A stretch of DNA of 33,107 bases from Methanomassiliicoccaceae archaeon UBA370 (GCA_002505345.1 DAUY01000015.1:22795-55901), one strand, 5' to 3'; positions 8,065 through 16,610 are shown, numbered from the stretch's first letter. Translations and numbers: made by a program. Notes: generated from the sequence alone by a model not told the origin.

Positions 8065-8816
8065 CTTACGGCGACCCCCCTGTCTCTGAGATACTCCTTA
8101 ACCTCTGAGACAGTGAACTCCCTGTAGTGGAATACCGATGCGGCCAGTGCGGCCGCTGCGCCCGTCTCGGTAAGAACTTCGTAGATGTGTTCCATCGAAC
8201 CGCAACCGCCCGACGCTATGACCGGAACCGAAACTGCCTCCGCAACCGCGGCGGTCAACGGAACATCATATCCGGTCTTGGCACCGTCTGCGTCCATGGA
8301 AGTGAGCAGGATCTCTCCGGCCCCCAGGTCGGCCGCCCTGCAGGACCATTCCACTGCATCCAGTCCCGTCGGCCGGGTACCGCCGTGTGTGAAGACCTCC
8401 CATCTTCCGTCTATCTTTTTGGCGTCCACGGCTATCACCACGCACTGCTTTCCGAACCTTTCGGCGCATTCCGATATCATGTCCGGATTCGATATGGCGG
8501 CCGAGTTTACCGAAACCTTGTCTGCACCGGCGTTTAAGGCCATCCTCATGTCATCCGCATTTTTTATACCCCCTCCGACACACAGAGGTATGAACAGATT
8601 CTTTGCCGTCTTCGAAACGACGTCCAGCATCGTGGACCTGGATTCAAGGGATGCGGCGATGTCCAGGAAGGCGACCTCGTCGGCGCCCTGTTTTTCATAA
8701 TCCGAAGCCATCTCCGGAGGATCGCCCACGTCCCTGAGGTCCTTGAAGTGCACCCCTTTGACGACCTTTCCGTTCTTCATGTCAAGGCACGGTATTATTC
8801 TTTTTTTGAGCATCAT
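8061..8816 (-). CDS. hisF: Imidazole glycerol phosphate synthase, cyclase subunit
   Basis: The TIM-barrel cyclase subunit that pairs with the glutaminase HisH (10558-11160) to form imidazole glycerol phosphate and AICAR. The 251-aa protein opens with KKRIIPCLDMKNGKVVKG, carrying the catalytic Asp of CLD. It also has GGGIKNADD, the second catalytic Asp in VIAVDAK, and SGGCGSMEH. Two consecutive ATGs occur at 8816 and 8813; the first overlaps the hisB stop as ATGA, and the second is better spaced from the ggaggt Shine-Dalgarno. Either gives an intact enzyme. Confidence 0.96.
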   Translation of the reverse strand: MMLKKRIIPCLDMKNGKVVKGVHFKDLRDVGDPPEMASDYEKQGADEVAFLDIAASLESRSTMLDVVSKTAKNLFIPLCVGGGIKNADDMRMALNAGADKVSVNSAAISNPDMISECAERFGKQCVVIAVDAKKIDGRWEVFTHGGTRPTGLDAVEWSCRAADLGAGEILLTSMDADGAKTGYDVPLTAAVAEAVSVPVIASGGCGSMEHIYEVLTETGAAAALAASVFHYREFTVSEVKEYLRDRGVAVR

Positions 8817-9361
8817 GCCACCTCCGCTCTGTCCTTCGTGCTGAGTTCGGAATCCCGGGCGCGGGTCGCCTTGTGGAGGGCCTTTCCCAGAGCCTTGAAG
8901 GAGGCCTCCACGATGTGATGTTCGTCGAATCCCCGGATAACTGACACATGCAGCGTCAGCCCGGCGGACATGGCGAAGCTCCTGAAGAAGTGCGCGTAGA
9001 GGGCGTCAGGGCAGTCCACGTCGGCGAAAGGTCTGTCCACTATATCTACGGACACCATCGCCAGTGCATCGTCCATCGGTATGAATTCCGTGGCAACCCT
9101 CTCCACAGGCCTGTCTCCCAGCGCCTTTCTGAGGGCTGTGCCGAGAGTAATGGCGACATCCTCTACGATGTGATGCTCGTTGTCCCCCTCGGCGGAAAGC
9201 TTCAGATCGAAAGAGGCGTACCTTGTCAGTGTTTCGACCATATGCTTTAGAAATTGGATGTTGCAATCGACCTGGAACACTCCGGTGCCGTCGAGTTCCA
9301 GCTCCGCGGATATCTTTGTCTCTCTGGTGCTTCTCTCCACCTTTGCCCTTCTCCCGGTCAT
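8813..9361 (-). CDS. hisB: Imidazoleglycerol-phosphate dehydratase
   Basis: Dehydrates imidazole glycerol phosphate. It is a monofunctional 182-aa dehydratase without the phosphatase domain fused to it in enterobacteria. The two pseudo-repeated manganese motifs are present: DNEHHIVEDVAITLG in the first half and DEHHIVEASFKALG in the second. The segment usually written FLDHML reads FLKHMV here, a conservative family position changed from Asp to Lys while the His is retained. The ATG at 9361 lies 45 bp after the regulator gene stop, so hisB may be cotranscribed with that regulator. Confidence 0.94.
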   Translation of the reverse strand: MTGRRAKVERSTRETKISAELELDGTGVFQVDCNIQFLKHMVETLTRYASFDLKLSAEGDNEHHIVEDVAITLGTALRKALGDRPVERVATEFIPMDDALAMVSVDIVDRPFADVDCPDALYAHFFRSFAMSAGLTLHVSVIRGFDEHHIVEASFKALGKALHKATRARDSELSTKDRAEVA

Positions 9362-9406
9362 CGGTTCTGAGAGCGCTTGGCCCTATAATAACTGTTGCGG
9401 GTGCGA

Positions 9407-9799
9407 TTAGCTGAATATAATGTTGAACCGCGGGCACTCTGAACAGGTGGCAGGCATCCCGCTGTAACCTCTGGCACTGTACAGCTCATTGATCATGCCG
9501 CTCGCCTTCACGAAGCCGCAGATAGCGCAAAGGACTTCCGTAACGTTGTAGCCCTCGGTTATCATGGCCGCCGCTTTTCTGATCATCATGTAAAAGCCTT
9601 CACGGTGGGGGCTGTTCTCGATTAGTTCGTTTCCGCCCCTGATGCCCTTGAGGTACTGGGAGACTGCCGATCCGGTGACTCCGAAAACTTCTGCGACGCG
9701 GACCTGCGTATATCCGTGTTCTTCGACCAGACATCTAGCTATCGATCCGCGTGCGGTAGGAAGAACATCAGCAACGATAAGTTCGCATGGAAGGAACAC
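9407..9799 (-). CDS. Small HTH regulator with two CxxC pairs
   Basis: A 130-aa predicted DNA-binding protein of the archaeal COG2522-like kind. A helix-turn-helix is seen at about residues 30-53 (YTQVRVAEVFGVTGSAVSQY). Two CxxC pairs at residues 91-94 and 119-122 could bind zinc or an iron-sulfur cluster. A GTG start at 9799 is used because no in-frame ATG precedes the HTH. The TATA box at 9821-9830 would put transcription start at the GTG, so it is probably leaderless. It sits between hisA and hisB on the same strand, which suggests control of histidine genes, but no target is shown by the sequence. No function is known to me for this exact protein. Confidence 0.72.
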   Translation of the reverse strand: MFLPCELIVADVLPTARGSIARCLVEEHGYTQVRVAEVFGVTGSAVSQYLKGIRGGNELIENSPHREGFYMMIRKAAAMITEGYNVTEVLCAICGFVKASGMINELYSARGYSGMPATCSECPRFNIIFS

Positions 9800-9820
9800 G
9801 GTTCATAGTAGTTAACTTCA

Positions 9821-9830
9821 AGTATATTTA
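9821..9830 (-). promoter_or_regulatory. TATA box for the HTH regulator and hisBF-IE unit
   Basis: TAAATATACT read on the minus strand, about 26 bp upstream of the GTG at 9799. It separates the cluster into two transcription units: asd/hisGCHA, and regulator-hisB-hisF-hisIE-PHP. Confidence 0.5.
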
Positions 9831-9847
9831 GGATTGGTTTATTACGT

Positions 9848-10561
9848 TCAGACGTGCCATGGCTTTTCCCATTCCCATGGCCTCAGATCGAAAGTGTATA
9901 GTGCCAGACCCACGACGGCGGCAACGGCGCCTGCGTCCCTTAGTATTTCGGCGTCCTTTCGTTCAGTGACTCCTCCGGAAGCGATCACGCTGTGCGGGCA
10001 TGAAGAAATGAAGTCTCTCGCCTGCCTCTCGTCCACGCCTTTCTTCTGCCCTTCGACGTCCACGTTGGTGTTGAGGACCGCTGCCAGCGGAAGGTCTTCT
10101 ATTATCCTGAACATCTGCTCGACGGTGACCGAGGCGGACTCCTGCCATCCTTTGACGACTATCCTGTCGCCGCGTGTGTCCATCGCCAGTGCGATACGCC
10201 CCGGGTACTTGAGCGCCATGCGTTCCAGCCACTCCGGTTCCTTTATGGCTTTAGTTCCCAGCACGATCCTGTCTACCCCTGCTCCTGCAAGGGCGTCCAC
10301 GGTTACCTCGGACCTTATTCCGCCCCCGGCTTCCACGGGGACTCCGGAGTCACGGGCGATCTTCTCTATGGAATCCAGATTGTCGCCCTTCCCGAACGCC
10401 GCATCAAGGTCGACGAGGTGCAGATATTCCGCACCTTTGGATACCCAGGATGCCGCAGTTTGGAAAGGGTCCGGTATCTTTATCTGCTCGCTCCCGAGCT
10501 CTCCGCCTACCAGCTGGACAACTTGCTTGTCAAGCATATCTACTGCGGGTATGATAATCAT
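9848..10561 (-). CDS. hisA: ProFAR isomerase (phosphoribosylformimino-AICAR ribotide isomerase)
   Basis: The TIM-barrel isomerase of step four of histidine biosynthesis, acting just before HisH/HisF. The 237-aa protein begins IIIPAVDMLDKQVVQLVGG, with the catalytic Asp in AVDM, and has EAGGGIRSE, LNTNVDVEG (second catalytic Asp) and IASGGVTERKD. The ATG at 10561 is preferred over the in-frame ATG at 10567: it overlaps the hisH stop as ATGA like the neighbouring genes, and it lies six bases after the AGAGGA Shine-Dalgarno, whereas 10567 abuts that motif directly. Confidence 0.94.
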   Translation of the reverse strand: MIIIPAVDMLDKQVVQLVGGELGSEQIKIPDPFQTAASWVSKGAEYLHLVDLDAAFGKGDNLDSIEKIARDSGVPVEAGGGIRSEVTVDALAGAGVDRIVLGTKAIKEPEWLERMALKYPGRIALAMDTRGDRIVVKGWQESASVTVEQMFRIIEDLPLAAVLNTNVDVEGQKKGVDERQARDFISSCPHSVIASGGVTERKDAEILRDAGAVAAVVGLALYTFDLRPWEWEKPWHV

Positions 10562-11160
10562 CTGCATTCCTCTGCGAATCTTATGAAGTTTTTGAGCACT
10601 TTCATCCCCGAACTGCTGCTTTTTTCGGGATGGAACTGAATTCCGTAAGTGTTGGATCTGCGGAATATCACGGGTATCTCCCTGCCCTCGTATTCGGTGG
10701 TCCCGGCGATTTCACATCTGTCATCCGGGCTTCCGCAGTAGGAGTGTGCGAAATAAAATTCTCTGTCGGGGGCCCCATCCAGAATCGGGTCGTCAGATTC
10801 GACAGTGTTCCATCCCATGTGCGGAAGCCTCTCCGCCTCGAGGCCTATGACCTGTCCCTTGAAAAGACCGAGGCCTTGTTTTTTGCCCTCTTCGCTGGAA
10901 TCGAACAGTATCTGCGCTCCAATGCATATTCCCAATGCCGGCACCCCGCTTTCCAGACGCTCCAGTATCTCTTCCCTGTAGGGGGAGACTCTGTCCATTG
11001 TGCTGTCGAATGCCCCGACTCCCGGAAAGACCATGCAGTCCGCATCGGCAAGTCTGGACATGTCGCTGACCGCTTCGACTTCCGCACCGCATTTCTCCAG
11101 TGCGTTTTTTACCGAATGGAGGTTTCCCACTCCATAGTCTGTAAGGTATATCAGAGGCAT
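10558..11160 (-). CDS. hisH: Imidazole glycerol phosphate synthase, glutaminase subunit
   Basis: A class I glutamine amidotransferase that supplies ammonia to HisF. The 200-aa protein has the catalytic Cys79 in GICIGAQ, and the His-Glu pair in GIQFHPEKSS. The N-terminal DYGVGNLHSVKNAL and FPGVGAF are HisH hallmarks. The start overlaps the hisC 3' end by 10 bp and the stop overlaps the hisA start. Its partner hisF is in the second half of the cluster, under a different predicted promoter. Confidence 0.96.
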   Translation of the reverse strand: MPLIYLTDYGVGNLHSVKNALEKCGAEVEAVSDMSRLADADCMVFPGVGAFDSTMDRVSPYREEILERLESGVPALGICIGAQILFDSSEEGKKQGLGLFKGQVIGLEAERLPHMGWNTVESDDPILDGAPDREFYFAHSYCGSPDDRCEIAGTTEYEGREIPVIFRRSNTYGIQFHPEKSSSSGMKVLKNFIRFAEECR

Positions 11161-12206
11161 TCCTCGATCACCTCGGCGGCCTTCTCCAAGAGCAGGGCGT
11201 TGAGCTCTTCGCTGCCGACGGTTATGCGGACGCAGTTCTCAGTCCTGCGTTTGGAGCCGAAGTCGCGGATCATCACTCCCTTCTTCTTCAGGCCTGAAAC
11301 CAGCGCTGTGTGGTCAACCGGCGATCTGGCCAGTATGAAATTGGAATCAGAGGGGTGCGTCTCGAATCCGAGGGCTCTCAGGCCCGCATCGAGTTTCGGG
11401 CGTTGCTCCTTCACAAGGTCAACGCTTCTCCTTATGAACTCCTGGTCTTTCACGGCGGCAATGGCCGCCTTCTCGCTGAGCATGTTCAGGGAATAGGGTA
11501 TCTTCACGCAGTTCATCATGCCGGCTACGTTCAGGTTGGATACGGCATATCCCACTCTGAGGCCTGCCATGGCATATGCCTTGGAGAATGTCCTGACCAC
11601 GATGAGGTTTTCAAACTCCTCCACTCTGCGGACCATGGAGCTTTCGCTGTATTCGCCGTAAGCCTCGTCCACAACGACCATGCCGTCGAATCCGGAAAGG
11701 ATCTCCTCCAGGTCCTTCTCCCTGAACGAGTTTCCCGTGGGGTTGTTCGGAGACGGCATTATGGCCACTTTCGCCCGGGTCTTCAGAAAGGCGTCAACGT
11801 CCAGCTGGAATTCTTCTGTAAGGTCGACTTCGATCGTCCTTCCTCCGTTCATCTTCACGAAGAAGTCGTAAAGTACATAGGATGGGACTGGTACGGCGCA
11901 GCCGTCCCCACATTCCGTGAACGTCTTGAAGGTTACATCTATGACCTCGTCGGAACCGTTGCCTGCCACAAAGTTCTCCCTCTCAAGACCGTAAAGGTCC
12001 GCCAGAGCATCGCGGAGGTCGTCCGAGTAAGTGTTGGGATATCCGTTGATGTCTCCCTTCCAGGATGAAAGGAAATTCATGGCGGCGGGGTTTGACCCCA
12101 GGACGTTCACGTTCGTGTCCAGCCTGACCTCGTTCCCGACCCTGGGGTTGTAATATCTCTCGAATCCTCTGGTCGTGCTCCTCATTATTTCCCTGGACAC
12201 CATCAC
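11151..12206 (-). CDS. hisC: Histidinol-phosphate aminotransferase
   Basis: A PLP-dependent aminotransferase (fold type I) that converts imidazole acetol phosphate to histidinol phosphate. The 351-aa protein shows GNGSDEVID, SPNNPTGNS, VVVDEAYGEY and the PLP-lysine segment RTFSKAYAMAGLRVGY, followed by the phosphate-binding Arg. The ATG at 12206 overlaps the hisG stop (ATGA). The gene order hisG-hisC-hisH-hisA is compact, with overlaps throughout. A broad-specificity aromatic aminotransferase is excluded only by context. Confidence 0.94.
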   Translation of the reverse strand: MMVSREIMRSTTRGFERYYNPRVGNEVRLDTNVNVLGSNPAAMNFLSSWKGDINGYPNTYSDDLRDALADLYGLERENFVAGNGSDEVIDVTFKTFTECGDGCAVPVPSYVLYDFFVKMNGGRTIEVDLTEEFQLDVDAFLKTRAKVAIMPSPNNPTGNSFREKDLEEILSGFDGMVVVDEAYGEYSESSMVRRVEEFENLIVVRTFSKAYAMAGLRVGYAVSNLNVAGMMNCVKIPYSLNMLSEKAAIAAVKDQEFIRRSVDLVKEQRPKLDAGLRALGFETHPSDSNFILARSPVDHTALVSGLKKKGVMIRDFGSKRRTENCVRITVGSEELNALLLEKAAEVIEECL

Positions 12207-13066
12207 TCCACCAGCCTCTCCATCGAGAGAGTCAGTATTCCGGTGGCCCCGATCTTTCTGAGGTTGTTTATTGCGTCGTAGAGCTGCGAGTAAGATACCA
12301 CGGCCTGCACCGCGACCATTTCACCGTTCCCCGCTATCTCCAGAACGGTGGGCCCGCCTATGCCGGGAAGGAACTTCTCCACCTCGGTGATCATGGACCT
12401 GGGCACGTTCGCCATAAGATATTTGCGGTTCTCTGCGGCGATGACGCTGTGTATCGCCTCGGTGACTTCAAGCATGGCCTCTTTCTTTTCTCTGAGGGCC
12501 TTCGAGCTGGTAACAATGGCCGCCTGGGACCGGAACAGAACCTCAGCCTCTCTGAGACGATTCATCTTCAGCGTCGATCCGGTGGACACAAGGTCCACTA
12601 TGCAGTCGGCCACTCCCAGATAGGGCATTATCTCCGCGGCCCCTGATATTACGATGACGTCTACCTTTTTGCCGATGGATTCGAAGAAGCGCTTCGTGAT
12701 CTTGGGGAAGGAAGTAGCAATGCGGCTGCCGTCCGGTATGTCCATCCCGGACTTCACTGGCGACCCGTCCGGGACGGCGAGCGAAAGGCGGCAGTGGCCG
12801 AACTCCAGGTTGAGCATGTTCTCGAGGGCGTATCCGGATTCCTCCACCTGGTCGAGCCCGGTGATACCGAAATCTATCGCTCCGGAGTGGACGAACTCCG
12901 GGATGTCCTGTGCACGGACCAGCATGACCTCTATGTCGCGCCCTTTAACGCTGACGTAGAGCTTGCGCCCCCAGTCCTCTCCTATGTCAAGGCCCGCTTT
13001 CGAGAGCAGCTCCACGGACCTCTCGCTGAGCCTTCCTTTGTTCGGGATAGCTATTTTCAATGTCAT
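12203..13066 (-). CDS. hisG: ATP phosphoribosyltransferase, long form
   Basis: Catalyses the committed, feedback-controlled first step of histidine biosynthesis. The 287-aa length and the C-terminal ACT-like domain (about residues 210-287, ending GATGILTLSMERLVE) mark the long, HisZ-independent form. The catalytic domain begins KIAIPNKGRLSERS and includes ITGLDQVEE and DLVSTGSTLKMN (PRPP-binding). The ATG at 13066 is chosen because it begins exactly at the family N-terminus and has gtgagg upstream; the frame stays open to 13300, but that would overlap the end of asd. Confidence 0.95.
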   Translation of the reverse strand: MTLKIAIPNKGRLSERSVELLSKAGLDIGEDWGRKLYVSVKGRDIEVMLVRAQDIPEFVHSGAIDFGITGLDQVEESGYALENMLNLEFGHCRLSLAVPDGSPVKSGMDIPDGSRIATSFPKITKRFFESIGKKVDVIVISGAAEIMPYLGVADCIVDLVSTGSTLKMNRLREAEVLFRSQAAIVTSSKALREKKEAMLEVTEAIHSVIAAENRKYLMANVPRSMITEVEKFLPGIGGPTVLEIAGNGEMVAVQAVVSYSQLYDAINNLRKIGATGILTLSMERLVE

Positions 13067-13097
13067 CTTAAGCCTCACGTACCTGAACGAAACAGTT

Positions 13098-14162
13098 TCA
13101 GAGCAGACCTTTCGCCTTGGCAAGTTCCGCGTTGAGGACGGAGCCTCCGGCACCGCCTCTGATCGTGTTGTGCGAAAGCGCGAATGCCTTGTAGTATCCG
13201 TTGCTGGACCTGAGCCTTCCCACCGTAACAGCCATGCCTCTTGCCCTTTCCGGCGTTCCGGCATACACGTCGAACACAGGCTGGGGGCGGTTTTCCTCAC
13301 TCCTCACTATCACGGGCTTGTCCGGCGCCGAAGGAAGCCCCAGCATCTGAGGTTCTCCGCGGAATCCGGACAGCGTCTCGCTCAATTCTCCGAGGGAGGG
13401 GGCGTCTCTCAGCGCCAGGACAAGCGATTCCGTGTGCCCGTCTACCACGGGCACGCGGGCGCAGTTTGCCATGAGCCTCATGTCAGCGAAGCGGAACACG
13501 TTGCCATCGAACACACCCAGCATCTTGCAGAGCTCTGTCTCCATCTTCTCTTCCTCGCCCTTTATGAAAGGCACGACATTTCCCACGGCGTCAAGCGATG
13601 GGACTCCGGGATATCCGGCCCCGGAGAGCGCCTGGTAGGTCGATACGAAGGCCTCCTCGAGCCCGTATTTGGAGTCTATGGCCTTTAGCGGAAGCGCTAT
13701 TCCCGTTGTGGAGCAGTTGGCGTTGGTGACTATGAACCCTCCGCTCTCGGCGTATGATCTCTGTCCCGTCACGGACCTCAGGTGCCCGGGGTTTACCTCG
13801 GGTATGAGTATGGGCACGTCCGGGTCCATTCTGTGTGCGCCCGCGTTCGTGAATACCGCCACGCCGGATTCGGCCAGGGCGGATTCGGTGTGTCCGGCCA
13901 GCTCGCTGGGTATCCCGCTGAAGGCCACCCTTGCCGCGGACGATATCTTCTCGAGGTCCATGACCTCGATCTCCCTCTCGAGCGTCTCCTCTCTGAAGCA
14001 GTAATCTCTGACCTTCAGGACGTCCCTGAGCTTCTTTCCCCCCGATCTCTCAGATGCGTAAAGCCCCTCTATGTCGAAGTAGGGGTGGTCTTCCAGCATC
14101 TGAACGAACCTCTGCCCGATCATCCCCGTTGCCCCGAGGACAGCGACGCGCGTCTTGTTCAT
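13098..14162 (-). CDS. asd: Aspartate-semialdehyde dehydrogenase
   Basis: Reduces aspartyl phosphate to aspartate semialdehyde. The 354-aa protein has an N-terminal Rossmann motif (VAVLGATGMIGQRF), the catalytic Cys150 in TNANCSTTG, and the active-site His in RVPVVDGHTESL. The length fits the archaeal/fungal type. It lies 31 bp upstream of hisG and probably heads that operon from a TATA box at 14201-14210. In methanogens aspartate semialdehyde feeds threonine and methionine and also the alternative route to dehydroquinate, which fits the neighbouring chorismate mutase. Confidence 0.94.
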   Translation of the reverse strand: MNKTRVAVLGATGMIGQRFVQMLEDHPYFDIEGLYASERSGGKKLRDVLKVRDYCFREETLEREIEVMDLEKISSAARVAFSGIPSELAGHTESALAESGVAVFTNAGAHRMDPDVPILIPEVNPGHLRSVTGQRSYAESGGFIVTNANCSTTGIALPLKAIDSKYGLEEAFVSTYQALSGAGYPGVPSLDAVGNVVPFIKGEEEKMETELCKMLGVFDGNVFRFADMRLMANCARVPVVDGHTESLVLALRDAPSLGELSETLSGFRGEPQMLGLPSAPDKPVIVRSEENRPQPVFDVYAGTPERARGMAVTVGRLRSSNGYYKAFALSHNTIRGGAGGSVLNAELAKAKGLL

Positions 14163-14200
14163 CTGTACAATTCTCCCTGGCTCATTCTGATTCCGATGAC

Positions 14201-14210
14201 GTATATAAAA
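14201..14210 (-). promoter_or_regulatory. TATA box for asd-his operon
   Basis: TTTTATATAC read on the minus strand, about 43 bp upstream of the asd ATG. Initiation near 14178 would leave a short leader containing the GGGAGA Shine-Dalgarno-like motif. Confidence 0.6.
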
Positions 14211-14217
14211 CCGCGCG

Positions 14218-14493
14218 TTAACCCTCGAAGAGGTGCTTCTGCCTATCCTTCGAAATCCTCAGCAGAACTTCGGCGATCTGCTTCGCTTCGCCCTCCGAAA
14301 GGCTTACCTCTTCGCAGAGCTCGTGGTATCTCTGTACTACTTCGCGCTCTTTCTCTTCGTTCCAATAGCTCTGGGAAGACTTCTTCTTGGCCTTGGCCAG
14401 TTCGTCGGTTATCTCCATCCGCGTGGCGATAAGGTCTATTATCTCGGCGTCGATCGCCGCTATCTGCTCCCTGAGCTCTTCGGTATCAGGCAT
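14218..14493 (-). CDS. Chorismate mutase, AroQ type
   Basis: A 91-aa all-helical chorismate mutase that converts chorismate to prephenate for phenylalanine and tyrosine. It begins with TEELREQIAAIDAEIIDLI, where the first helix carries the substrate-binding Arg, followed by ELAKAKKKS (Lys) and an acidic second half. Three in-frame ATGs exist (14535, 14514, 14493). The one at 14493 is chosen: the TATA box at 14525-14533 would start transcription near 14502, an aggtgg motif precedes it, and it matches the family N-terminus. No prephenate dehydrogenase or dehydratase domain is fused. Confidence 0.88.
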   Translation of the reverse strand: MPDTEELREQIAAIDAEIIDLIATRMEITDELAKAKKKSSQSYWNEEKEREVVQRYHELCEEVSLSEGEAKQIAEVLLRISKDRQKHLFEG

Positions 14494-14524
14494 CTGAACC
14501 ACCTGACCCGTCATGATGTTATCT

Positions 14525-14533
14525 GTATAAAAC
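14525..14533 (-). promoter_or_regulatory. TATA box for chorismate mutase
   Basis: GTTTTATAC read on the minus strand. Its position overlaps the most upstream possible ATG and so argues for the downstream start at 14493. Confidence 0.5.
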
Positions 14534-14558
14534 AACTGACGCCTGCCCCGAACTGTGG

Positions 14559-14570
14559 AAAATATTAAAA
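14559..14570 (+). promoter_or_regulatory. TATA box for hydantoinase-like gene
   Basis: AAAATATTAAAA about 45 bp upstream of the ATG at 14610, giving a short leader that contains an AAGGAGA Shine-Dalgarno. It is divergent from the chorismate mutase promoter. Confidence 0.5.
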
Positions 14571-14609
14571 CGAGGTATGTGTCTTAGCGCCGTTTAAGGA
14601 GAATCCCGA

Positions 14610-16610
14610 ATGGCATATGGATTAGGAATCGATACGGGCGGCACCTACACAGACGCAGCCGTAATGGATATTGATACCGGGGAGGTTCTGGCATCTCACA
14701 AATCGCCTACTACCTATGAAGACCTCACGATAGGGATAAGGGGGGCGATCGAAGGCCTCAGCGATGAAATGCTGGCCAAGGTGGGCGTCGTATCCCTGTC
14801 TTCGACCCTGGCCACCAACTCCGTAGTCGAGGGGAGGGGATGCCGCGTAGGGCTCGTGGCCATAGGCCACGATTTCAATTCCAGGTACCATGCCAACGAG
14901 GAGGTCGTCATCAGCGGAAGGCACGACCTCTGGGGCAGGGAGACGGAACCCCTGGATGCGGAGGCGGCGGAGAAATTCCTCAGAAGCGTGAAGGGGAAGG
15001 TAGACGGCCTTGCAATATCCGGATATCTGGGCATCCGCAACCCCGAGCATGAGATAAAGGTCAGAGAGATGGCCTATGAGATACTCGGCGTGCGTGCCGT
15101 GTGCGGCCACGAACTCTCTTCAACACTCGGCTTCGACGACAGGACAACCACCTGCATAATGAACGCCAGGCTCATACCTGTCATCGACGAGCTCATCGTG
15201 GCCATGAAACAGGTCATGGCCGAGAGGAACATACTCGCCCCCCTGATGGTGGTGAAGGGAGACGGCTCGATGATGGGGGAGTCCGAGGCATCCATAAGAC
15301 CCATCGAAACGATACTCTCAGGACCAGCCTCAAGTCTCATAGGCGCCAGGAAGCTCACCGGGATCGACGACGCGATCGTAGTCGACATTGGTGGCACAAC
15401 GACGGACATAGGGATCCTGAGGGACGGACGCCCCGACATCGTGGAATACGGAGCGATCCTGGGAGGAATGAGGACCCATGTCAAGGCCGCGGACATTTCG
15501 ACAGTAGGCCTCGGAGGGGACAGTCATATCGTAATCCTCGACTCCGGCATCAGGATATCGACCGTGCGCTGCATACCCTTATGCTTCGCGGCAAGGAAAT
15601 GGCCTGAAATAACAAAAACGCTGAGATCGGTCTCCACCAAGGGACCCATGTTACGCAGCGAGTTCAAGGATGATACCAGAAACTATCAGGAGACCGATTT
15701 CTTCATCAAAATCAGGGACAACAAAAACAACGTAGATCTAAGCGTCGAGGAGAAGATGTTTCTCGACTTCCTCAAAAATGGTCCCCACAACCTCGCACAG
15801 GCTTCCAGGTTCCTCCAGGTCCATCCGCTGGGATTCAAAGTAGACCGCCTGGAAAACATCGGCCTGGTTCATAGGATAGGATTGACCCCCACAGATATGC
15901 TCTGCGCAGCAGGGGACTATAACGAGTTCGATCCGGAACCGGCAAAGCTGGCGATCAGGCATTTCAGCCTGGCTTACGGCGTATCGGAAGAAAAGATAAT
16001 ATCAATTTCGAAAAAACTCGTTACCGAAAAGATGGCCACCGAGATAATGGGAAAGGTGCTGGACTCCGACATAGGCTCCCGTGAAATGGGGGAGGCGGGG
16101 CGTCACCTTCTCACGACGGCGATTTCACGCGAGCAACGTAAAGATTTCAGCTGCACCATAAGGCTCAGCAAACCGATCATCGGCATAGGTGCACCCGCCG
16201 GTGCATACCTTCCCGAGGTGGCCAGGCGTCTGGGGACCGATTTCGTTCTCCCAAGATATTCTGACGTCGGTAACGCCGTCGGTGCGGTCACGGGCGGCAT
16301 AATCGAACGCGAGGAGATACTCATCAAGCCCAACATTGAGAACATGACCGGAGATATCCCATGCACGGTGTTCGCCAAATTCGGACGCTTCCTGAAGGAC
16401 AGCATATCCGAGGGGATAGAGTTCGCCAGAAAGCAAGGGATCGAATACGTGAGGGAAATGGCGCTCAAAGACGGTGCTGAGGACATCGTCGTTTCGGACG
16501 ACGTCAAGATCAGCAAGATACGTGCCAAGAACATGCCCAGCGAGTTCGTGGTGATCGACGTGACGGTGACCGTCACGGCGGCCGGGAAGCCCAAGATGTT
16601 CGAGGCGTGA
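14610..16610 (+). CDS. Hydantoinase/oxoprolinase family protein (HyuA-like)
   Basis: A 666-aa ATP-dependent hydrolase-like protein of the hydantoinase A/5-oxoprolinase family. The N-terminal ATP-binding motif GLGIDTGGTYTDAAV is at residues 4-18, and the second phosphate motif AIVVDIGGTTTDIGIL is near residues 254-269; both belong to the actin-like ASKHA fold. SSTLATNSVVEGRG and a C-terminal glycine-rich block (GAPAGAYLPEVARRLG) also fit. No HyuB partner is adjacent, so N-methylhydantoin or oxoproline hydrolysis cannot be claimed. It stands alone between divergent chorismate mutase and convergent carB, whose stop codon directly abuts its own. The substrate is unknown. Confidence 0.85.
   Translation: MAYGLGIDTGGTYTDAAVMDIDTGEVLASHKSPTTYEDLTIGIRGAIEGLSDEMLAKVGVVSLSSTLATNSVVEGRGCRVGLVAIGHDFNSRYHANEEVVISGRHDLWGRETEPLDAEAAEKFLRSVKGKVDGLAISGYLGIRNPEHEIKVREMAYEILGVRAVCGHELSSTLGFDDRTTTCIMNARLIPVIDELIVAMKQVMAERNILAPLMVVKGDGSMMGESEASIRPIETILSGPASSLIGARKLTGIDDAIVVDIGGTTTDIGILRDGRPDIVEYGAILGGMRTHVKAADISTVGLGGDSHIVILDSGIRISTVRCIPLCFAARKWPEITKTLRSVSTKGPMLRSEFKDDTRNYQETDFFIKIRDNKNNVDLSVEEKMFLDFLKNGPHNLAQASRFLQVHPLGFKVDRLENIGLVHRIGLTPTDMLCAAGDYNEFDPEPAKLAIRHFSLAYGVSEEKIISISKKLVTEKMATEIMGKVLDSDIGSREMGEAGRHLLTTAISREQRKDFSCTIRLSKPIIGIGAPAGAYLPEVARRLGTDFVLPRYSDVGNAVGAVTGGIIEREEILIKPNIENMTGDIPCTVFAKFGRFLKDSISEGIEFARKQGIEYVREMALKDGAEDIVVSDDVKISKIRAKNMPSEFVVIDVTVTVTAAGKPKMFEA

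Noticed and set aside
13067..13300. Longer hisG start at 13300
   Set aside because: The 78 extra residues overlap asd and look like a frame shadow; HisG normally starts at KIAIPNKGR.
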